64,000 nt of DNA from Bacteroidota bacterium. GTDB taxonomy: Bacteria; Bacteroidota; Bacteroidia; Bacteroidales; F082. Where the stretch lies: assembly GCA_009773165.1 (NCBI GenBank), contig WOUZ01000006.1, forward strand, positions 124,001-188,000, written 5' to 3'. The first letter of the stretch is position 1, and each line of letters starts with the position of its first letter. Positions 44,973 to 54,220 of this stretch are shown piece by piece. The notes under the pieces are model-generated. The model saw only the letters and a list, made by a program, of their open reading frames with translations. It was not told where the DNA came from and did no database searches. Made by a program: the position numbers and the translations under genes.

Positions 44973-46432
44973 CTATCCTCCATTTCTTTGTTGGCGGTTG
45001 ACTGAACCCAGGCTTTCAAAAATAAATTTTGAGCAAGGATACTGCGTGTTGAGGCATTTGCTCTTGCGTCACTTATAGGTTGAAAATAGGAGTCAATCAT
45101 TGGAAAGCAATCCTCCACAAGTTGTTTGCTCCATTTTTTTTCCTTACAAAAATCTTCAACTGCTTTTACTCTTTTAACCATTGCAGCCATGCCCCCATAA
45201 ACAAGCCGGATCGTTTTTACACTGGAATCAGGATCAAGCTCGAGACACACAGCGATATTTACTGTTGTAATATCCAGCTGTTTACGGACAGACGCTTTTT
45301 CAAAAAAACAAAAAGGCGATGCTGACACTTTTGAAAGTACTACTGCGGTTAAAATTTCATCCTTATTTAAAGCATTTGATCGGTAACCGGTAAGAAATTC
45401 CTCAAGATAGATTTTCCGTCTTCCACTCAAAGATGCAATTTCAACTTCTGCTCCTAAAGCGATAAACATTGGTAGAAGATCACCAATTGGGGATGCTGTT
45501 GAAAGATTTCCACCAACAGTTGCTACATTTCGAATCTGCTCCGATGCAAAAACTTCCAGAACAGGTAGCATGACCTGATAATTATGGGCAGCAAATTCTT
45601 TTAGTGCCGTAATCGTGCATCCTGACCCAATTATGTATTCCTTTTCGGTTTCTTCAATTTTAGTAAGACATTCAACAGCAGACAGATCCAGAAAACATTT
45701 CTGATACTCAAATTGCTTGTTTTGTTTAATCGCCGTGTCGGTTGCTCCGTTAACAATGATGGCTTCAGGGTGACTAATTCTAAAATCCAAAGCGTCTTCT
45801 AATGTGCAAGGCAAATAGTAGCATTGGTTCTCTGAATTAAAAAAATGACTGTTTCCATCATTTAATTTTCGCAGAATGCTAACAATTTCAGGCTCTTGCA
45901 TGGAAAATAAATCAGGTGCACGGTTTGCCAGAACTTCATTTGCAGCATCAAGGATTGAAACATAACCTGTACATCTGCACAGATTTCCGGCCAAAGCAGT
46001 CCTTAATTGCGCAGGGTTGACAATGCTTTTGGATTTATATTTCGAAAAAATCATCATTGTCATTCCAGGAGTGCAAAAGCCACACTGACTTGCGTGATGA
46101 TTGATCATAGCTTCCTGTACCGGATGCAAAAGTGAGTTATTCCCTGCATTTTCTGACAAATGTTCTATCGTTATCAATTGCTTCCCTTGAAGCCCTGAAA
46201 GAAACATCAGGCATGAGTTTACGGCTTTATAAACCAGTTTATCATTTACAAGCTCTGCTATTGTAACCGTGCAGGCACCACAGTCGCCCTCGGCGCAACC
46301 TTCTTTTGTTCCGATTAACCTATTCATTCGTAAATAGTTAAGAACAGTTGTTGATGGTAAAAGTGAAGTTTTGGCGAAGTCTGTTTCAACAAGCCTGTCG
46401 TTCAGTAAGAATTTTAAAATAGACGATTTCAT
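44969..46432 (-). CDS. xdhA: Xanthine dehydrogenase, Fe-S and FAD subunit
   Basis: Electron-transfer subunit passing electrons from molybdenum through two [2Fe-2S] clusters to FAD and NAD. The plant-type ferredoxin cluster is ligated by Cys46, Cys51, Cys54 (GCAEGDCGACTV) and Cys74. The second cluster is ligated by Cys117, Cys120 (CGFCTPGM), Cys152 and Cys154 (LCRCTGY). The FAD domain (~195-370) carries IVNGATDT and NVATVGGNLSTASPIGD, and a CO-dehydrogenase-flavoprotein C-terminal domain follows. Its 487 residues fit XdhA. It starts 6 bp after xdhC. Confidence 0.95.
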   Translation of the reverse strand: MKSSILKFLLNDRLVETDFAKTSLLPSTTVLNYLRMNRLIGTKEGCAEGDCGACTVTIAELVNDKLVYKAVNSCLMFLSGLQGKQLITIEHLSENAGNNSLLHPVQEAMINHHASQCGFCTPGMTMMIFSKYKSKSIVNPAQLRTALAGNLCRCTGYVSILDAANEVLANRAPDLFSMQEPEIVSILRKLNDGNSHFFNSENQCYYLPCTLEDALDFRISHPEAIIVNGATDTAIKQNKQFEYQKCFLDLSAVECLTKIEETEKEYIIGSGCTITALKEFAAHNYQVMLPVLEVFASEQIRNVATVGGNLSTASPIGDLLPMFIALGAEVEIASLSGRRKIYLEEFLTGYRSNALNKDEILTAVVLSKVSASPFCFFEKASVRKQLDITTVNIAVCLELDPDSSVKTIRLVYGGMAAMVKRVKAVEDFCKEKKWSKQLVEDCFPMIDSYFQPISDARANASTRSILAQNLFLKAWVQSTANKEMEDR

Positions 46433-46438
46433 AAAAAA

Positions 46439-47203
46439 TCAATCAGGGTTATTCTTTTTATCGATCAATTGTGCAAGAATGCTAAGAGCAATTTCCTCAG
46501 GAGTTTCACATTTCATAGGTAAACCGATTGGCATATGAACTTTGTCGATATCCTCCATTGTAACTTGATTATCAGTCATAAGACGTTCTCGAACTCCAGC
46601 GACTTTAAGTTTACTTCCCAGCATTCCCAGGTATTTCAAAGGTAACTTGATAAGTTTCTCCAAAACAGCTTCATCACTTACATGCTCCGGTGTTGCGATC
46701 ACAACAAAACTTGAAGAATCGAGCTTGAGTTCAGGAATTGTTTCAACATAATGTCCTTTGTGAAAAACGAATACATCATCTTTCAAATCATCAAAAATGC
46801 CATCCCTTGGATCAATTAAATGAATGACAAATCCAAAAGGCCTTGCCATATTTGACAATGCTTTGCCAATATGCCCAGCTCCAAAAATGTACAAAGCAGG
46901 CATTTGGCCAAATGGTTCAAAATAAACTGTCATATCTCCCCCACATTGCATTGCCAAATCTTCCTCCAATAAAAACGACATCATGTGTGGATGCCTGTTT
47001 TGCAAAACATCAAGCGCATGCTTAACTACCTTATATTCAATAGCTCCGCCACCAATAGAACCAATATTACTACCATTAGCGAGAACCAGCATTTTTGCTC
47101 CTGCTTTTCTTGGTGTTGAACCGGAAGTTTGAGTCACTATGCATAGGACACCGGAATTACCTTCTTTTTGTTCCTTTTGTAGTCGTAATAAAATCGCATC
47201 CAT
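46439..47203 (-). CDS. xdhC: Xanthine dehydrogenase accessory protein XdhC
   Basis: Molybdenum cofactor maturation factor that protects and sulfurates the cofactor before insertion into XdhB. The N-terminal XdhC/CoxI domain carries VTQTSGSTPRKAGAKMLV and GSIGGGAIEY. The C-terminal NAD-like Rossmann fold starts LYIFGAGHIGKAL (~107-119) with IDPRDG. Length, 254 residues, is typical. It is the first gene of the operon. A 14-bp palindrome lies 5 bp upstream of the start codon. Confidence 0.92.
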   Translation of the reverse strand: MDAILLRLQKEQKEGNSGVLCIVTQTSGSTPRKAGAKMLVLANGSNIGSIGGGAIEYKVVKHALDVLQNRHPHMMSFLLEEDLAMQCGGDMTVYFEPFGQMPALYIFGAGHIGKALSNMARPFGFVIHLIDPRDGIFDDLKDDVFVFHKGHYVETIPELKLDSSSFVVIATPEHVSDEAVLEKLIKLPLKYLGMLGSKLKVAGVRERLMTDNQVTMEDIDKVHMPIGLPMKCETPEEIALSILAQLIDKKNNPD

Positions 47204-47208
47204 TTTAA

Positions 47209-47222
47209 AAAGTTTAAACTTT
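47209..47222. promoter_or_regulatory. 14-bp palindrome upstream of xdhC
   Basis: AAAGTTTAAACTTT is a perfect palindrome ending 6 bp before the xdhC start codon, where a bound repressor would block translation or elongation. It is AT-rich, so chance is a real alternative. Confidence 0.3.
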
Positions 47223-47384
47223 GTGGTATGTAATTTTGCAATTCTGCAACTTTGATGAAAATGGAGGAATGATATTCATTTGCAACGCATTTCGGCTGCA
47301 ATTTAACAATTTCTTAATGTAATTTATACGATCTTAGCTATTAATTATTTAATATTGCCTGTTGAAAACTAAAAATATATCAGT

Positions 47385-49637
47385 GTGGAAAACATCTACT
47401 TAGGTTTTATAGTTGTACTCTTTTTATTGGCGATCTCCGATTTGATCGTGGGAGTCAGTAACGATGCAGTAAATTTCCTTAATTCAGCAGTCGGAGCAAA
47501 AGCAGCACCCTTCAAATGGGTAATGTTTGTTGCAGCGCTGGGGGTATTAGTTGGCGCGACCTTTTCAGGAGGAATGATGGAAATCGCCAGAAGTGGGATT
47601 TTTCATCCCGATAAATTCTACTTTAGTGACATCATGTTGATTTTTCTTGCAGTTATGATAACTGATGTTATCTTGCTCGACGCCTTTAACTCATTGGGAT
47701 TGCCCACTTCAACAACAGTTTCCATCGTTTTTGAGTTGTTAGGTGCATCGGTTGCAGTAGCTTATATGAAAATAAGTAATGGAGCTGAGCCACATTTAAT
47801 AAGCGAGTATATCAATTCCGGCAAAGCTCTGGCAATTATTTCAGGTATTTTACTTTCAGTGGTCATTGCTTTTAGTGTTGGGGCTTTGATTCAATATATT
47901 ACGCGTCTCCTATTCTCTTTCAACTATGAAAAACGCTTTAAGTATTATGGTGGTATTTTTGGCGGTCTAGCTATAACAGCGATCGTTTATTTCATACTTA
48001 TCAAAGGTGCTAAAGATGCCGCTTTCATGACCAAAGACGCTTATGCCTGGATCACCACACATCAACCCCTAATCATTGCAGGAAGCCTCGTTGGTTTTAC
48101 CGCATTACTCTATGGGCTGAATTTTCTATTTAAACTTAATATTCTGAAAGTAGTAGTTCTTGCTGGAACTTTTGCGTTAGCAATGGCATTCGCAGCTAAT
48201 GACCTGGTCAATTTCATTGGAGTACCACTTGCGGGATATGAGTCATATAAAACATTACTTGCAACTCAAGGTGCTGATCCTGATTTCTTTACAATGGGAT
48301 CACTCAAGGAATCAATTCAAACCCCTGCACTATTTTTGGTAATGGCAGGTATTGTAATGGTAATTACCCTCTATACCTCCCGTAAAGCCAAAACAGTTAT
48401 TAAAACTTCAGTTGAACTTAGTAGGCAAAGTGGTGGTGAGGAGCGATTTGGATCATCTCCTTTATCAAGAAGCATTGTTCGGGCTTCCATCAACGTTTCT
48501 GATTCCCTTAGTCGTTTTGTACCTGAATTTTTGAAAGAAAAGGCAAGAAAACAATTCGAACCTCTGGAAATAGATAAAGAAGATAAAAATCCTCCTGCCT
48601 TCGATTTACTCAGAGCGTCAATTAACCTCGTTGTTTCCAGCGCGTTGATTGCTATGGGAACTTCTTTAAAACTGCCGTTATCTACAACCTACGTTACTTT
48701 CATGGTGGCCATGGGTACGAGTTTGTCAGATGGAGCATGGGATCGGGATAGTGCAGTTTACAGAATAACAGGTGTATTCTCGGTTATTGGGGGATGGTTT
48801 GTAACCGCGTTTTCCGCATTTTTTGTTTCATTCCTGCTAGGTTTATTCTTTTATTTTGGAGGAGTTTACGCTGTAGGAATCATGATTGTTTTATCAATAT
48901 TCCTTGTTTACCGGACTTCTAAAATGCATGTCAAAAAGGAATTAAAACGCGAAGAGTCCTCAAAAGAACTGGAAGAAATGGACGCTGACAATATCCTTGA
49001 ATCCTGCACTAAAAACGTGAATAACATATTGAGTCAGACACAATTTGAGTTCAAAAAGACAATCTCTGGTCTATCTGAAGAGAATATTAAGACCCTTAAA
49101 AAAACTCTTAAGAATGTTGAAAAGCTAACACAAAAAGCTAAAGAGCGTAAAAATTCTGTAACTATTGTTATTGGCAAATTAAAAGATGACGCCATCGAAT
49201 CGGGCCATTTTTATGTTCAGGCCTTGGATTACGCCCGTGAAATTCTTCATAGCCTTAACTTCATAGTGACTCCAACTTTCGACCACGTCAATAATAAACA
49301 CAAATCACTTAGTGAGCCTCAGCTTAGCGAGTTAAAGCTTCTTAGTCAACATCTTGGTAATTATTTCACACATATTTCCACCGACATAGGGGATAAAAAT
49401 TTTAACAATCAGGAAGCTCTTGCAGCAGAACAACAGAAAGTGCTTGGCTTAATTGATTTGTTTCGTAAGAATGAAGTAAAAAGAATCAAGAAAGACAGTA
49501 ACAGCACGCGTAACACACTTCTTTTCTTGACTATTTTGCAAGAAAGCAAAAACCTGTTATTGTATGCTTTCAATTTGTACAAGGCGCAGCGCGATTTTCT
49601 CGGATACTATCTTAGTAAGCAAAAAATTGAAAAATAA
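47385..49637 (+). CDS. PiT-family inorganic phosphate transporter with C-terminal PhoU-like domain
   Basis: Inner-membrane phosphate/cation symporter of 750 residues, start GTG 47385. The two PiT signature repeats are GVSNDAVNFLNSAVG (~23-37) and FAANDLVNFIGVP (~269-281), and about twelve helices run to residue ~510. The last ~230 residues are hydrophilic and helical (CTKNVNNILSQTQFEF to AFNLYKAQRDFL), resembling a PhoU-like helical bundle, which in other phosphate systems is a separate regulatory protein. The fusion would tie regulation to the transporter. It is common in Bacteroidota but not in the classical Pit proteins. It converges with prmC. Confidence 0.88.
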   Translation: MENIYLGFIVVLFLLAISDLIVGVSNDAVNFLNSAVGAKAAPFKWVMFVAALGVLVGATFSGGMMEIARSGIFHPDKFYFSDIMLIFLAVMITDVILLDAFNSLGLPTSTTVSIVFELLGASVAVAYMKISNGAEPHLISEYINSGKALAIISGILLSVVIAFSVGALIQYITRLLFSFNYEKRFKYYGGIFGGLAITAIVYFILIKGAKDAAFMTKDAYAWITTHQPLIIAGSLVGFTALLYGLNFLFKLNILKVVVLAGTFALAMAFAANDLVNFIGVPLAGYESYKTLLATQGADPDFFTMGSLKESIQTPALFLVMAGIVMVITLYTSRKAKTVIKTSVELSRQSGGEERFGSSPLSRSIVRASINVSDSLSRFVPEFLKEKARKQFEPLEIDKEDKNPPAFDLLRASINLVVSSALIAMGTSLKLPLSTTYVTFMVAMGTSLSDGAWDRDSAVYRITGVFSVIGGWFVTAFSAFFVSFLLGLFFYFGGVYAVGIMIVLSIFLVYRTSKMHVKKELKREESSKELEEMDADNILESCTKNVNNILSQTQFEFKKTISGLSEENIKTLKKTLKNVEKLTQKAKERKNSVTIVIGKLKDDAIESGHFYVQALDYAREILHSLNFIVTPTFDHVNNKHKSLSEPQLSELKLLSQHLGNYFTHISTDIGDKNFNNQEALAAEQQKVLGLIDLFRKNEVKRIKKDSNSTRNTLLFLTILQESKNLLLYAFNLYKAQRDFLGYYLSKQKIEK

Positions 49638-50510
49638 TCATTTAAGACCGGTTACAAACCGGTCTTTTTTGTTTAAATCCTCAATAATCTTACAATCAGT
49701 AAAACCAGCGGATTCCATTAAACAGCAAACACCCAAACCGAAACGTTCGTTGATTTCAAAAGCCAGCAAGCCTCCATTTTTCAGAGAGGGCACTGCCTTC
49801 AAAATAATCGTCCTGTAAAAAATCAACGGATCTTCATCAGTCACAAACAGCGCAAGTTCGGGCTCGTAATCCAATACGTTAGGTTTCATTTCAGCTTTAT
49901 CAGAAATAGTCACATAGGGAGGGTTGCTCACAATTAGATCGTAATAGTTTTCTTTGAGGGAGTTCTCCTGATGCAAGATGTCCATCTCAAAGAAAGAAAC
50001 ATTGCTGACTTTTAGTTTAATGGCATTCTGATTTGCAACAGTTAATGCTGCGATTGAAATATCAAAACCTTCAACATTCGAATCTGGGAACCTGTTTGCA
50101 AGACTTATAGCAATGCAACCAGAGCCGGTTCCAATATCAGCAACAGCTACTTTTGCTTTTTTAGAAAGAAAATTTGATACCAGGCTCAAGAGTTCTTCTG
50201 TTTCAGGCCTTGGAATCAGCACGTTTTCATTAACGTCAAACATTAAGCCATCAAACTCCGTTTGGGTTAAAATATACTGTAAGGGTTTATTACAAGAGAG
50301 TTCCTTGACAGCAAAATGCAGGCGAAGCATTTCTGATTCGTTCAACCTAAGCTCAGGGGTTTTGATCAATTTCAATTTATCAATCCCGAAAAAAGAATCA
50401 ATCAATTGCTCAACTAAGCCTCTTGCTTCCCTATCCGAATAACCAGCCTTCAGTTCGTTGGAATAGAAACGAATAAGATCAGTAATTTTATTGGTAGGGG
50501 CTTTCATCAA
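49638..50510 (-). CDS. prmC: Peptide chain release factor N5-glutamine methyltransferase
   Basis: Methylates the Gln of the GGQ motif in release factors RF1 and RF2. Its 290 residues have an N-terminal helical domain and a Rossmann methyltransferase domain with ADIGTGSGCIAISLA (~124-138) and the catalytic NPPY motif in DLIVSNPPYV. Length is typical. The last codons lie in the terminator hairpin that also ends the convergent phosphate transporter transcript. A tRNA-His gene lies upstream on the same strand but has its own terminator between. Confidence 0.95.
   Translation of the reverse strand: MMKAPTNKITDLIRFYSNELKAGYSDREARGLVEQLIDSFFGIDKLKLIKTPELRLNESEMLRLHFAVKELSCNKPLQYILTQTEFDGLMFDVNENVLIPRPETEELLSLVSNFLSKKAKVAVADIGTGSGCIAISLANRFPDSNVEGFDISIAALTVANQNAIKLKVSNVSFFEMDILHQENSLKENYYDLIVSNPPYVTISDKAEMKPNVLDYEPELALFVTDEDPLIFYRTIILKAVPSLKNGGLLAFEINERFGLGVCCLMESAGFTDCKIIEDLNKKDRFVTGLK
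49644..49670 (+). terminator. Terminator of the phosphate transporter, overlapping the 3' end of prmC
   Basis: AAGACCGGTT (49644-49653) pairs with AACCGGTCTT (49657-49666) across a 3-nt loop, followed by a T run to 49670. The hairpin lies inside the last codons of prmC on the other strand. Confidence 0.88.
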
Positions 50511-50538
50511 AAAGAATTTGAAAGAATTAAAAAAGAAA

Positions 50539-50575
50539 AACTGACACTCTCAAATTATTGAATGTCAGTTTTTTT
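50539..50575 (-). terminator. Bidirectional terminator after tRNA-His
   Basis: AACTGACA (50539-50546) pairs with TGTCAGTT (50563-50570). T tracts follow on both strands. On the minus strand it sits directly after the tRNA. Confidence 0.8.
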
Positions 50576-50576
50576 G

Positions 50577-50651
50577 GGTGGATGATGGGGTTCGAACCCA
50601 CGACCCTCAGAACCACAATCTGATGCTCTAACCAGCTGAGCTACAACCACC
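50577..50651 (-). tRNA. tRNA-His (anticodon GTG)
   Basis: The cloverleaf folds on the minus strand. The D stem is GCTC/GAGC, the anticodon stem TCAGA/TCTGA with loop TTGTGGT and anticodon GTG, and the T arm GTGGG-TTCGAAC-CCCAT. An encoded G at position -1 (50651) opposite C73 is the histidine identity element. The acceptor stem GTGGTTG/CATCCAC has a U-U mismatch at position 5-68. The CCA end is not encoded. Confidence 0.96.
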
Positions 50652-50663
50652 GTGAATCGGCTG

Positions 50664-50671
50664 CAAATATA
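50664..50671 (-). promoter_or_regulatory. Predicted Bacteroidota -7 element for tRNA-His
   Basis: The minus strand reads TATATTTG, a perfect TAnnTTTG match, 12 bp upstream of the tRNA 5' end. Confidence 0.55.
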
Positions 50672-50784
50672 GCTATTTTTTTGTTTTTGTATAATCTGAC
50701 TAAAAAAAAACTTAATGAATCCAAAATGACTTTAACACCCTGCATTATGGAACGTAATTAAATATGGCTATGAAGAAAAATTGA

Positions 50785-50792
50785 TATTTTTG
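50785..50792 (+). promoter_or_regulatory. Predicted Bacteroidota -7 element for the outer-membrane barrel gene
   Basis: TATTTTTG matches TAnnTTTG, 51 bp before the start codon at 50844. Confidence 0.5.
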
Positions 50793-50843
50793 TTGTTTAA
50801 TAAAACAGAAGGACTTACTTTTGAACAATAAAAAACAAGTACT

Positions 50844-51467
50844 ATGAAAAAAATTCTTTTGCTTTCGATTCTTGCATTCGTTGCTTTTAGCGTTAATGCC
50901 CAACTTTCGTTAGGACCTAAGATTGGTTATTCTACTTTGAAACTATCGGTTGACCAAAGTGACATCACCACTGACCTTAAAAACAATTTTCTTTTCGGCG
51001 CTTTCGTACGTCTTGGCAACAAGGTTTATCTTCAACCTGAAATTAACTGGTACACTTCCGGAACTGTATTTTCACGTCCTTCAATAGGATCGTTGAGCCC
51101 ATTCGAGCAAGAAATTAAACTAAGAAATGTTCAAGTACCTGTGTTTGTTGGTTTTAAATTGATCGATCTCAAACTTATAAACATCAGAGCGATGGCAGGA
51201 CCAACTGCAAATTTCATTGTCAATAAAGAAATTGAGACGATGGAAGGACAAAATTATATCGCGCCTATCAAGGAAACTGATATCAAAGACGTGCATTGGG
51301 GTTTTCAGTTAGGTGCAGGTGTCGACGTGTTAATGTTTACACTTGATGTACAATATTCAATCGGTTTGAATAATGTCATTGGTACCATCGATGTTGGCGG
51401 AAGTCCGATAAAATTTGATTCCAAAAAGAATGGTTTTATAGTTAGTCTGGGCTGGAAAATTTTCTAA
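50844..51467 (+). CDS. Outer-membrane beta-barrel protein (PorT-like family)
   Basis: A 207-residue small outer-membrane barrel. A signal peptide (~1-19, ending NAQ) is followed by alternating amphipathic strands: LSLGPKIGYSTLKL, NKVYLQPEINWYTSG, VQVPVFVGFKLIDL, WGFQLGAGVDVLMFTLDVQYSIGL, and a C-terminal GFIVSLGWKIF ending in Phe. This is the pattern of the Bacteroidota outer membrane protein beta-barrel domain (OMP_b-brl_2). I cannot assign a substrate or tell whether it is PorT itself. It has its own promoter and terminator. Confidence 0.85.
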   Translation: MKKILLLSILAFVAFSVNAQLSLGPKIGYSTLKLSVDQSDITTDLKNNFLFGAFVRLGNKVYLQPEINWYTSGTVFSRPSIGSLSPFEQEIKLRNVQVPVFVGFKLIDLKLINIRAMAGPTANFIVNKEIETMEGQNYIAPIKETDIKDVHWGFQLGAGVDVLMFTLDVQYSIGLNNVIGTIDVGGSPIKFDSKKNGFIVSLGWKIF

Positions 51468-51490
51468 TCAACATTATTTAACCCTTAATA

Positions 51491-51527
51491 AAACATTCAA
51501 TCTCAATAAAGAGGTTGAATGTTTTTT
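51491..51527 (+). terminator. Intrinsic terminator after the barrel gene
   Basis: AAACATTCAA (51491-51500) pairs with TTGAATGTTT (51515-51524), followed by T residues. It ends 13 bp before gldB. Confidence 0.85.
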
Positions 51528-51539
51528 CATTAAAAACGT

Positions 51540-52541
51540 ATGAAACTTAAAATTGTAGTTATTTCGTTAATCATTATCCTCGTTCAGGGATGTCAATTTG
51601 GAAGCAGCTCACGTTTAGATATTGCTGAAAGTAAGCTTTCTTTAACACCTGTTACAATTAAACGGTATGGCAAAGCTCTTTTTGAACTGGATACCAACAA
51701 ATTACAATCGGAGTTAAAAAATATTCAGAGCGAATTCCCACAGTTTCTCAATGGCGACCTCGATGATACAGCTAATATTAACAGGCTTCGTGTTTTTGTC
51801 AGCGATACACAGTTGATTCATTTGTATCACAAAACGATTAAAATTTACCCCGGACTATCAGAGCTTGAACAATCCCTTTCAAGGTCATTCGGATACCTTA
51901 GCTGGTATTTTCCACAATTTGAAATTCCTCAGGTTTACTCATATATTTCTGGTGTTCAAACTGATGCTCCCGTTTTAGCTGCTGATAAAAGTCTCGTTAT
52001 TGCCCTTGATTGCTATCTCGGACAAGATGAGGAAGTGTATAAAAAAATGGGTATACCCGTTTATAAAAGCCGCCGCATGACTCCGGAACATATTGTTACG
52101 GATGTATTCTCAGCAGTTTACGCTGTATATTTTGAGATACAACATACCACTAATACGTTGTTGGATGAAATGGTAGCAGCCGGTAAACGCTTTTACTTTC
52201 TTGAAGCCGTTCAACCCGAAAAGGAAGATTTTCTGTTGTTAGGGTATTCTAAAGAGCAGTATGATTGGATTAAAAAACACGAGGGTGCGGTATGGAGCAC
52301 ATTGGTTGGAGAGCAAATTTTGTATAAAGGTGATCAAATACTTTTCAGAAAGATGTTTGCCGACGGTCCGTTTTCGCAGGATTTCTCTCAGGAAGCCCCT
52401 CCCCGGCTGGGTGAATTTATCGGTTGGCAGATTGTCAGGGGTTTTATGGAAAAAAATGAGGATATTTCCCTCAGCGATATGCTTTTGATCACCGATTCGC
52501 AAAAAATACTTGCAGGATCAAACTATAAACCAAGACGATAG
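51540..52541 (+). CDS. gldB: Gliding motility lipoprotein GldB
   Basis: Lipoprotein of the GldB family, 333 residues, first known from Flavobacterium gliding mutants and present in many non-gliding Bacteroidota. The lipobox LVQGC gives lipidated Cys18. The family core follows: YPGLSELEQSLSRSFGYLSWYFPQ, LDCYLGQDEEVYKKMGIPVYKSRRM, and the C-terminal APPRLGEFIGWQIVRGFME. The fold resembles a metalloprotease-like family, but no HExxH is seen. Its presence fits the T9SS proteins in the window without proving gliding. Confidence 0.9.
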   Translation: MKLKIVVISLIIILVQGCQFGSSSRLDIAESKLSLTPVTIKRYGKALFELDTNKLQSELKNIQSEFPQFLNGDLDDTANINRLRVFVSDTQLIHLYHKTIKIYPGLSELEQSLSRSFGYLSWYFPQFEIPQVYSYISGVQTDAPVLAADKSLVIALDCYLGQDEEVYKKMGIPVYKSRRMTPEHIVTDVFSAVYAVYFEIQHTTNTLLDEMVAAGKRFYFLEAVQPEKEDFLLLGYSKEQYDWIKKHEGAVWSTLVGEQILYKGDQILFRKMFADGPFSQDFSQEAPPRLGEFIGWQIVRGFMEKNEDISLSDMLLITDSQKILAGSNYKPRR

Positions 52542-52599
52542 CTGGTTCACCTATTAATTCTTTGCTTGGTAAACAGCAAAAATGGTAAAAGAATATTTG

Positions 52600-52629
52600 T
52601 TGGAAGTGTGCCCACATTTTTTAACTTTG
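52600..52629 (+). promoter_or_regulatory. Bacteroidota-type promoter for the ComM-like gene
   Basis: A -33 TTG (52600-52602) and a -7 TAACTTTG (52622-52629) are separated by exactly 19 bp. The start codon is 20 bp downstream. Confidence 0.75.
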
Positions 52630-52649
52630 CCTGAACAAACACAACCCCC

Positions 52650-54188
52650 ATGCTTGTAAAAACATATGGCAGTGCTCTTTTCGGAATTGATGCAATCACC
52701 ATCACCATAGAAGTTAATATTGACAAAGGCATTCAGTTCTTCCTCGTTGGTCTTCCTGATAGCGCTGTAAAAGAAAGTCAGCAGCGTATTGAAGCCGCAC
52801 TCACCAATATGAATTTCAAATATCCACGGCAAAAAGTGGTGATCAATATGGCCCCTGCTGATATAAGGAAAGAAGGCTCATCTTACGACCTTCCTATCGC
52901 CATCGGCATAATGGCAGCCTCAGGACAGATTGAAGCAGGAATGCTTGATAAATTCATAATTATGGGTGAACTTTCGCTCGATGGAGGATTAAAACCAATT
53001 AAAGGTGCGCTACCTATTGCCATTAAAGGATTACATGAAGGCTTCAAAGGAATGATTGTTCCAAAAGAAAACGCCGCTGAGGCGGCGGTAGTGGGCGAAA
53101 TGGAAGTGTATGGCGCTGAAAACATTAAAGAAGTTGTTGATTTCTTTAATGGTGCGAATACACTTGAGCGTACAATTGTTGATACGGAGAGTGACTTCTT
53201 AAATGGAATAGGTGGATATGAGTTTGATTTTTCGGACGTCAAAGGTCAGGAAAATATTAAGAGAGCGCTTGAGATTGCAGCTGCCGGCGGTCATAACGCG
53301 ATATTGATTGGCCCTCCGGGATCTGGTAAAACTATGTTAGCCAAAAGGTTACCATCCATTTTACCTCCCCTTTCACTTGAGGAGTCTTTGGAGACAACAA
53401 AAATTCATTCCGTGGCAGGGATGCTTGGAAAAAACACCTCATTGGTTAGGGTACGACCCTTCAGAAGTCCCCACCACACGATTTCCGACGCCGGATTAGT
53501 TGGTGGCGGCACGTTTCCGCAGCCTGGCGAGATTTCACTGGCGCATCACGGCGTTTTGTTTTTGGATGAGCTGCCCGAATTTAAACGGTCGGTACTTGAG
53601 GTCATGAGGCAGCCTATGGAAGACAGGGTTGTCACCATCTCAAGGGCTCGTTTATCGGTCGACTTTCCAGCTAGTTTTATGCTTGTTGCGGCAATGAATC
53701 CCTGTCCGTGCGGCTATTACAACCATCCTGACCAGGAATGTGTCTGCAGTCCGGGCATTGTGCAGAAATACCTCAACAAAATCTCAGGGCCTCTGATGGA
53801 TCGTATCGACCTTCATGTTGAGGTTGTTCCTGTGCCTTTTAAAGATCTGGCCGAAAAAGGAACTGGCGAACTTAGTCATCTAATACGACAAAGGGTTATT
53901 AAAGCACGAAAGATACAAGAACAACGTTTTGCCGACAATCCAAATGTGCACTCCAACGCACAGATGTCGAGTAAGATGCTTCAAAAATATTGCAACATCA
54001 ATGATGTAGGCCGGAACTTGCTTAAAAATGCGATGGAACGACTCAGTCTGTCAGCACGTGCCTACGACCGCATCCTGAAAGTGTCGCGTACCATTGCCGA
54101 CCTTGAGGATAGTGTGGATATAAAAACCGAGCACCTGGCTGAAGCGATCCAATACCGAAGCCTCGACCGGGAGACCTGGGGTAACTAA
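52650..54188 (+). CDS. comM: YifB/ComM family AAA ATPase (Mg-chelatase-like)
   Basis: Hexameric AAA+ helicase-like protein of 512 residues. In naturally competent bacteria ComM promotes branch migration of incoming DNA; the role in non-competent species is unknown. The N-terminal Lon-like domain (~1-180) has FFLVGLPDSAVKESQQRIEAAL. The AAA module has Walker A GPPGSGKTMLAKRLP, Walker B VLFLDELPEF, and the sensor region AAMNPCPCGYYNHPDQECVCSP with a zinc-ribbon-like Cys set. A C-terminal Mg-chelatase-type helical domain follows. The gene has its own 19-bp-spaced promoter. Confidence 0.93.
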   Translation: MLVKTYGSALFGIDAITITIEVNIDKGIQFFLVGLPDSAVKESQQRIEAALTNMNFKYPRQKVVINMAPADIRKEGSSYDLPIAIGIMAASGQIEAGMLDKFIIMGELSLDGGLKPIKGALPIAIKGLHEGFKGMIVPKENAAEAAVVGEMEVYGAENIKEVVDFFNGANTLERTIVDTESDFLNGIGGYEFDFSDVKGQENIKRALEIAAAGGHNAILIGPPGSGKTMLAKRLPSILPPLSLEESLETTKIHSVAGMLGKNTSLVRVRPFRSPHHTISDAGLVGGGTFPQPGEISLAHHGVLFLDELPEFKRSVLEVMRQPMEDRVVTISRARLSVDFPASFMLVAAMNPCPCGYYNHPDQECVCSPGIVQKYLNKISGPLMDRIDLHVEVVPVPFKDLAEKGTGELSHLIRQRVIKARKIQEQRFADNPNVHSNAQMSSKMLQKYCNINDVGRNLLKNAMERLSLSARAYDRILKVSRTIADLEDSVDIKTEHLAEAIQYRSLDRETWGN

Positions 54189-54220
54189 TCATCACTCTTG
54201 CTGCCGAAACTAAAAACTTG

